64,000 nucleotides of DNA from the NCBI GenBank assembly GCA_039183205.1, contig JBCDBR010000010.1, forward strand, positions 41,713 to 105,712. The letters are read 5' to 3'. This DNA comes from HKCCE3408 sp039183205. GTDB lineage: Bacteria; Pseudomonadota; Alphaproteobacteria; Rhodobacterales; Rhodobacteraceae. Position 1 is the first letter of the stretch, and the number at the start of each line of letters is the position of its first letter. The translations under genes and the position numbers were made by a program. The notes under the pieces are model-generated. The model was given only the letters and a program-made list of their open reading frames with translations, was not told where the DNA came from and ran no database searches. Shown one piece after another: positions 62,466 to 64,000 of this stretch.

Positions 62466-63686
62466 ATGTACGATGTCGATCGCATACGCGCCGATTTCCC
62501 GATCCTCGCACGCGAGGTGAACGGGCGGCCGCTTGTGTATCTCGATAACGGGGCGTCGGCGCAAAAGCCGCAAGCCGTGATCGATGCGGTTACCCATGCC
62601 TATTCCATGGAATATTCCAATGTGCACAGGGGGTTACATTATCTTTCGAACCTAGCGACCGAGAATTACGAGGCCGTAAGAGGGAAGATCGCGCGCTTTT
62701 TGGGCGTGGCCAACGAAAAAGAGATCGTCTTTACCACGGGCACCACGCAAGGCATCAATTTGATTGCCTATAGCTGGGCGATGCCCCGGTTTGAGCCGGG
62801 CGATGAGGTTGTTCTCAGCGTCGCCGAACATCACGCCAATATCGTGCCGTGGCATCTGATGCGGGAACGCCAGGGCACGGTGCTGAAATGGGTCGAAATC
62901 GATGGCAAGGGCGACATTGATCCGCAGGCGGTGATCGATGCGATTGGGCCAAAAACCAAGCTGGTTGCGATCACCCATATGTCGAATGTTTTGGGCACGG
63001 TGGTCGATGTCAAAGCCATTGTCGCGGCGGCACGCAAGCAGGGTGTCGCGGTCCTCGTCGATGGCAGCCAATCGGCGGTGCATATGCCGCTCGCTCTGGA
63101 TGAAATCGGCGCGGATTTCTACGCGATCACCGGGCATAAGCTCTATGGGCCATCGGGTTCCGGTGCGATCCATATCAGGGCCGACCGCATGCACGAGATG
63201 CGCCCGTTTTTGGGCGGTGGCGACATGATCCGTGAGGTCCATCGCGACACCGTGACATGGGCGGACCCGCCGATGAAGTTCGAAGCAGGAACGCCGGGGA
63301 TCGTCCAGCAAATCGGTCTGGGTGCAGCCCTTGATTATATGATGGGCGTGGGCATGGAGGCGATTGCCGATCACGAACGCAGCCTGCGCGATTACGCGCG
63401 TAGCAAGCTCGACGGGTTGAACTGGTTGCAGGTCCAGGGGCAGTCGGACAGCAAAGGCGCCATCTTTTCATTCACCATGAACGGTGCCGCGCATGCCCAT
63501 GATATCTCAACGATTTTAGACAAAAAGGGCGTGGCCGTCCGGGCCGGACATCATTGCGCGCAACCGTTGATGGACCATCTGGGCGTTCCGGCAACCGCAC
63601 GAGCATCCTTCGGCATGTACAACACCAAAGCTGAGGTCGATGCCTTGATCGAGGCGCTCGAATTGGCCCATGACCTGTTCGCTTAG
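62466..63686 (+). CDS. sufS: Cysteine desulfurase SufS (class II)
   Basis: PLP desulfurase of the Suf system that passes persulfide sulfur to the scaffold, usually through SufE or SufU. The 406-residue protein has the class II features NGRPLVYLDNGASAQKP, VAEHHANIVPWH with the catalytic His, PLP Lys225 in ITGHKLYG, and reactive Cys364 in VRAGHHCAQP, the same position as in E. coli SufS. It ends the operon as seen here; no sufE, sufT or sufA gene follows within the window. Confidence 0.95.
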   Translation: MYDVDRIRADFPILAREVNGRPLVYLDNGASAQKPQAVIDAVTHAYSMEYSNVHRGLHYLSNLATENYEAVRGKIARFLGVANEKEIVFTTGTTQGINLIAYSWAMPRFEPGDEVVLSVAEHHANIVPWHLMRERQGTVLKWVEIDGKGDIDPQAVIDAIGPKTKLVAITHMSNVLGTVVDVKAIVAAARKQGVAVLVDGSQSAVHMPLALDEIGADFYAITGHKLYGPSGSGAIHIRADRMHEMRPFLGGGDMIREVHRDTVTWADPPMKFEAGTPGIVQQIGLGAALDYMMGVGMEAIADHERSLRDYARSKLDGLNWLQVQGQSDSKGAIFSFTMNGAAHAHDISTILDKKGVAVRAGHHCAQPLMDHLGVPATARASFGMYNTKAEVDALIEALELAHDLFA

Positions 63687-64000
63687 CGCGTGATCGGGCG
63701 CTTGTGCGTGACGCTGATCGTCAGGATAGTGCGGAACAGGACGCCGCCAATCCCGGCGGCGGGACATAGAACCTGCGTCGAAACTGACTGATTGCACCCG
63801 CGCACGGCGCCAGATATACCGCCTCAACTGGTCCTGGTTCCTCTGGACAGAGCGCGGCGCTCCGAAGGCGGATGTCAAGTCTGGCGGTAGCTGAAAGTGT
63901 CGCGAGAAAGAGATTGTGGATCAACAGCTTGAGCGGATGTCGGAACCGCTCTTCAAACGGGCCGAAGGTTCACGTAAGCACTGCGTAAGCAGTTGGAGAA
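63687..64000. other. Right-hand end of the window, no supported gene
   Basis: 314 bases after sufS. Short open frames on the minus strand (for example one beginning MIHNLFLATLSATARLDI at 63924) have no recognisable domain and no ribosome site. No terminator hairpin or tRNA is visible. The composition is less gene-like than the rest of the window; it may be decayed DNA or the start of something beyond the edge. Confidence 0.4.

Noticed and set aside
63516..63924. Minus-strand frames at the right edge, considered as a transposase or integrase remnant
   Set aside because: No catalytic motif, terminal repeats or target duplication could be seen.

Overview
The window is about 64 kb of GC-rich, tightly packed chromosomal DNA from an alphaproteobacterium. 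Gene content and order point to the Rhodobacterales (Roseobacter/Rhodobacter group): an agl-type alpha-glucoside operon next to the Entner-Doudoroff genes, cckA beside an RsmB-like methyltransferase gene and preceded by a CtrA box, a GTTC-N7-GTTY-type SOS box at recA, an IscR with a single cysteine heading a suf operon behind an Irr-type (ICE) box, and many ATGA stop/start overlaps. No species can be named from the sequence alone. One tRNA gene is visible; there are no rRNA genes, no CRISPR array and no intact insertion sequence.

Layout. 1-8.2 kb: end of an alpha-glucoside operon (aglG partial, aglA, aglK), a small acidic ORF, a LacI-type operator, edd-eda and an aminotransferase. 8.2-18.9 kb: yjbR-like gene, cysS, citramalate synthase, a secreted hypothetical protein, a SAM methyltransferase, a phytoene-synthase-like protein without its catalytic aspartates, an MFS transporter, a 3-methyladenine glycosylase, an esterase, a glyoxalase-fold protein, an HNH protein and an agmatinase. 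19-22.7 kb: zwf-pgl-pgi, which together with edd-eda supply the upper Entner-Doudoroff pathway. 23-28.1 kb: an accessory three-gene module made of a SARP-like/TPR regulator, a vanadium-haloperoxidase/PAP2-fold protein with an N-terminal (Gly-Met-Thr)11 tract, and a leaderless subtilisin-like protease, closed by a strong hairpin. This is the best candidate for an undescribed system.

28.2-31.2 kb: tRNA-Gly(CCC), a DUF5666-type exported protein, a DUF6502-type protein and a divergent FAS1-domain secreted protein, with three related inverted repeats in the shared promoter. 31.2-37.0 kb: a minus-strand cobalamin/tetrahydrofolate one-carbon cluster (ferredoxin-ASKHA activator, VTT-like membrane protein, methyltetrahydrofolate:corrinoid methyltransferase, small secreted protein, MetF-like reductase, small 'virulence factor' family protein). 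No corrinoid protein or substrate methyltransferase lies inside the window.

37.2-47.1 kb: ppx/gppA, a membrane Sel1-repeat protein inserted on the opposite strand, rlmE, an 0.9-kb gene-poor stretch with a perfect palindrome, guaB, an RsmB-like methyltransferase, cckA and a small sulfotransferase. 47.2-55.5 kb: recA with a classic terminator, alaS, a DUF1330 protein, a YitT-like protein, an Lrp/AsnC regulator, a DUF6356 protein, icd, a small hypothetical protein and an alpha/beta hydrolase. 55.6-63.7 kb: Fe-S assembly operon iscR, an IscS-like desulfurase, sufB, a YbjQ-type gene, sufC, sufD, two YIP1-type membrane proteins and sufS. The last 314 bases hold no gene that can be supported.
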